Source: Bacillota bacterium
Lineage (GTDB): Bacteria > Bacillota > Clostridia > Oscillospirales > Ruminococcaceae
Direction: 5' to 3'
Length of the DNA: 6,277 nt
Assembly (NCBI GenBank): GCA_023412215.1
Contig: JAEYNX010000002.1
Location: forward strand, 1-6,277
The stretch's first letter is position 1. Each line of letters starts with the position of its first letter. Below, one piece after another: positions 5,117-6,277 of this stretch. A model generated the notes under the pieces. That model was not told where the DNA came from and did no database searches. It saw only the letters and a program-made list of their open reading frames with translations. Made by a program: the position numbers and the translations under genes.

Positions 5117-5635
5117 TTACATATCCCATGTCAATAAGGAAATCGTATTTGTTCTACAGTTAATGATACACATAACAATATTGAAGTAATTTTTGTCGTG
5201 CAGGGCATATTGACCCAGTGGCTTATTATGCCTGTTCTTTATGATGTAATAGCCATAGTCTGCACCTAGGTCCAGTAGATTAGCAGTCTCAGTTTTGCCT
5301 TTTGCGATACCAGAGACTCTTTTATATACCCCCGCTGAAAGCGTTTGATCAATCGGGAGCCGCGGCCAAAGGTATAGCTTGTTTAGCTCTATCAGTTTTT
5401 GCAGTTCGTCGGGGTCTAAACGATAGATGGTGAGCGAACAGCCGTCTCCCAACGCGCCGTAGTCGTATTCACTGAACAGCACCTGTGTATCCAAGGGCAG
5501 AGAGATTCCGAGACGTGATTCAAATCTTCTGATCTCCTTGGTGGAGGTGTAAAACCACATATAAGTACATACAGTAACGAATAGTATCAGACTGATTATT
5601 ACAAAAACAAGCAGTTTCGTCTTTGTGCCTTTCAT
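5117..5635 (-). CDS. Small single-pass membrane protein of unknown function
   Basis: This protein has 172 residues. The ATG at 5635 is preceded by GGGAGG (5647-5642) with six bases between, a strong site that fixes the start. Residues 8-29 (LLVFVIISLILFVTVCTYMWFY) are one membrane helix after a short Lys-rich cytoplasmic end, so the rest should face outward. The outer domain starts with RRFESRLGISLPLDTQVLFS (36-55), then EYDYGALGDGCSLTIYRL, and ends NTISLLTWDM, where a last beta strand is likely. The G-D-G turn followed by a strand recalls small uncharacterised Firmicutes membrane proteins, but I cannot name a family and assign no function. There is no lipobox. It is convergent with the lipoprotein gene and is A+T-rich like it, so the two may share an origin. 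A possible promoter lies at 5738-5709. Confidence 0.8.
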   Translation of the reverse strand: MKGTKTKLLVFVIISLILFVTVCTYMWFYTSTKEIRRFESRLGISLPLDTQVLFSEYDYGALGDGCSLTIYRLDPDELQKLIELNKLYLWPRLPIDQTLSAGVYKRVSGIAKGKTETANLLDLGADYGYYIIKNRHNKPLGQYALHDKNYFNIVMCIINCRTNTISLLTWDM

Positions 5636-5708
5636 TTTTGGCCTCCCATGACAGAAAATCGTTGTTCAATCATGCGGGATTTTACAAAAAACATGCGCTT
5701 ATATACCT

Positions 5709-5738
5709 ATTGTAAATTATTGGGGCACATAGATGCAA
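5709..5738 (-). promoter_or_regulatory. Possible promoter of the membrane-protein gene
   Basis: On the minus strand TTGCAT (5738-5733) and TACAAT (5714-5709) are 18 bases apart. The -10 box differs from consensus by one base; the -35 is weak after TTG. A transcript would start near 5702, about 66 bases before the ATG. Confidence 0.35.
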
Positions 5739-5789
5739 CCCCTAATTTGAAAAAATTGATTAATGAGCGAAGGGGCCGCCTTTCTGAAC

Positions 5790-5816
5790 AGGGTGAACAC
5801 ACGGGTTCGTCCCTAC
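5790..5816. repeat. Degenerate palindromic module, right cluster
   Basis: GGGTGAAC (5791-5798) and GTTCGTCC (5805-5812) pair with two G-T wobbles around ACACGG and run into CCCTAC. Compared with the left-hand GGGCGAAC/GTTCGCCC hairpins, one C in each arm has become T, each leaving a wobble rather than a mismatch. Confidence 0.6.
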
Positions 5817-5845
5817 ACCATTGCCGCGGGCGGTGGGCGACCAAC

Positions 5846-5873
5846 GGGGCGTCGAGGACGCCGCCCCCTACAA
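5846..5873. repeat. 28-bp palindromic repeat, right copy
   Basis: This is an exact duplicate, in the same orientation, of 310-337, starting GGGGCGTCGAGGACGCC and ending CTACAA. The bases before it (CCAAC here, AACCGT on the left) and after it differ, so the identity is confined to the palindrome and its CCCCTACAA tail. Confidence 0.8.
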
Positions 5874-5883
5874 TACGGCAACA

Positions 5884-5932
5884 GGGCGGTTGAGGGTTGT
5901 AGGGGAGACCTTTGGTCTCCCGTGAAGTCTGT
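5884..5932. repeat. Third copy of the GGTTGAGGGTTGTAGGGG repeat
   Basis: GGGCGGTTGAGGGTTGTAGG followed by a perfect hairpin, GGGAGACC (5903-5910) and GGTCTCCC (5914-5921) around TTT, matches positions 22-59 and 186-221. Identity fades after the hairpin, although GTGCAGCGTCAGGTAGAC still echoes the ATGCAGTGTGCGGTTAGAC flank of unit 2. It stands right before the hairpin chain at 5933-6169. Confidence 0.75.
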
Positions 5933-6169
5933 GCAGCGTCAGGTAGACTGCGCTGCTCTCTATCCAAGGATTAGTACAAATCTTAAAGAGAGTGGCGGCT
6001 TACGGATGCGGATACGCCTTTCTACGATAGTGTATCAGTCTGTCCCTCCGCAGCCGTAAGCCGCGGGGTGCAGGGGCTCTCCCCTGATTCGTTTGGCTTT
6101 TCAGCTTGCTGAAAAGCTGCTACTCTTTGTCGAAAAACAAAAGTAGGGGCCCGTCGCGGCCTGAGCGAC
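5933..6169. other. Chain of consecutive hairpins, possible structured element
   Basis: Seven inverted repeats follow each other with gaps of no more than about nine bases. They are: GCAGCG/CGCTGC (5933-5938/5951-5956, with CAG/CTG inside); CTCTC/GAGAG (5957-5961/5987-5991), with AAGGATT/AAATCTT inside; an 11-bp stem GCGGCTTACGG/CCGTAAGCCGC (5995-6005/6054-6064), continued by GCGGA/TCCGC; CAGGGG/CCCCTG (6071-6076/6081-6086); GCTTTTCAG/CTGAAAAGC (6096-6104/6109-6117); a 10-bp stem with one bulged C (6120-6130/6137-6146) and loop CGAAAA; and GTCGC/GCGAC (6153-6157/6165-6169). No believable protein is encoded. It may be a non-coding RNA or a composite of mobile palindromic repeats; strand and expression are unknown. 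Confidence 0.5.
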
Positions 6170-6220
6170 AATGTAAAATAAAGCAGGAATCATAATAAAA
6201 GCGCAGTAGGCAAAAACCAC

Positions 6221-6244
6221 GGGCGGGAAAACCCCGCCCCTACA
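6221..6244. repeat. Palindromic module with GGGCGGG/CCCGCCC arms
   Basis: GGGCGGG (6221-6227) pairs with CCCGCCC (6233-6239) over AAAAC and ends CCCCTACA, the tail shared by the other modules. The window then ends in ACCGCGGGCG (6268-6277), which equals the start of the GACCGCGGGCGAAC modules at 87 and 248, so another copy is probably cut by the window edge. The 6170-6220 gap is A-rich and shows nothing I can name. Confidence 0.65.
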
Positions 6245-6277
6245 CAACTACTGTAGAACGGTGGATAACCGCGGGCG

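Noticed and set aside
5763..6059. 98-residue plus-strand ORF at the right end
   Set aside because: It crosses three palindromic repeats and the hairpin chain, has no ribosome binding site and has no protein-like pattern.

Overview
The window looks like chromosomal DNA of a Gram-positive, GC-rich member of the Clostridia, probably a gut or anaerobic-digester lineage near the Oscillospirales or Christensenellales. This is inferred from three things. Purine-rich GGGAGG/AGGAG ribosome binding sites are used with GTG and TTG starts as well as ATG. There is a bacterial acyl-ACP thioesterase and a small lipoprotein of Firmicutes type. Short GC-rich palindromic repeats framed by GTAGGGG/CCCCTAC fill the intergenic space. 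No species call is possible from the sequence alone.

Layout from left to right. Positions 1-452 hold no gene; they are packed with hairpin-forming repeat modules, including a tandem duplication with a period of about 162 bp. An acyl-ACP thioesterase gene (612-1340, +) follows, then a 520-bp gap. That gap holds a GC-rich hairpin, a broken flavoprotein (NADPH-dependent FMN reductase-like) remnant on the minus strand, and a leader with possible secondary structure. The leader precedes a complete tex gene (1864-4026, +), which ends in a clear intrinsic terminator. A strong promoter then drives a predicted lipoprotein (4182-4772, +) that resembles the IseA/YoeB-type endopeptidase-inhibitor fold. 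A perfect 48-bp palindrome that can act as a bidirectional terminator comes next. About 275 bp of gene debris separates this from a convergent single-pass membrane protein of unknown function (5117-5635, -). The right end (5770-6277) returns to the palindromic repeats of the left edge and adds a nearly continuous chain of hairpins at 5903-6169.

The genes do not form one operon or an evident joint pathway. The thioesterase acts in lipid metabolism and Tex in RNA or transcription homeostasis; the two small genes are envelope proteins with their own signals. The lipoprotein and membrane protein are visibly richer in A+T than tex and the thioesterase, so that stretch may have a separate history. 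I did not find a convincing new multi-gene system. The most unusual content is non-coding: palindrome modules whose outer frame is constant while the inner stems change on both arms together, the hairpin chain, and the tex leader in which one CCTTTC could pair with either of two GAAAGG copies, one of them the ribosome binding site.
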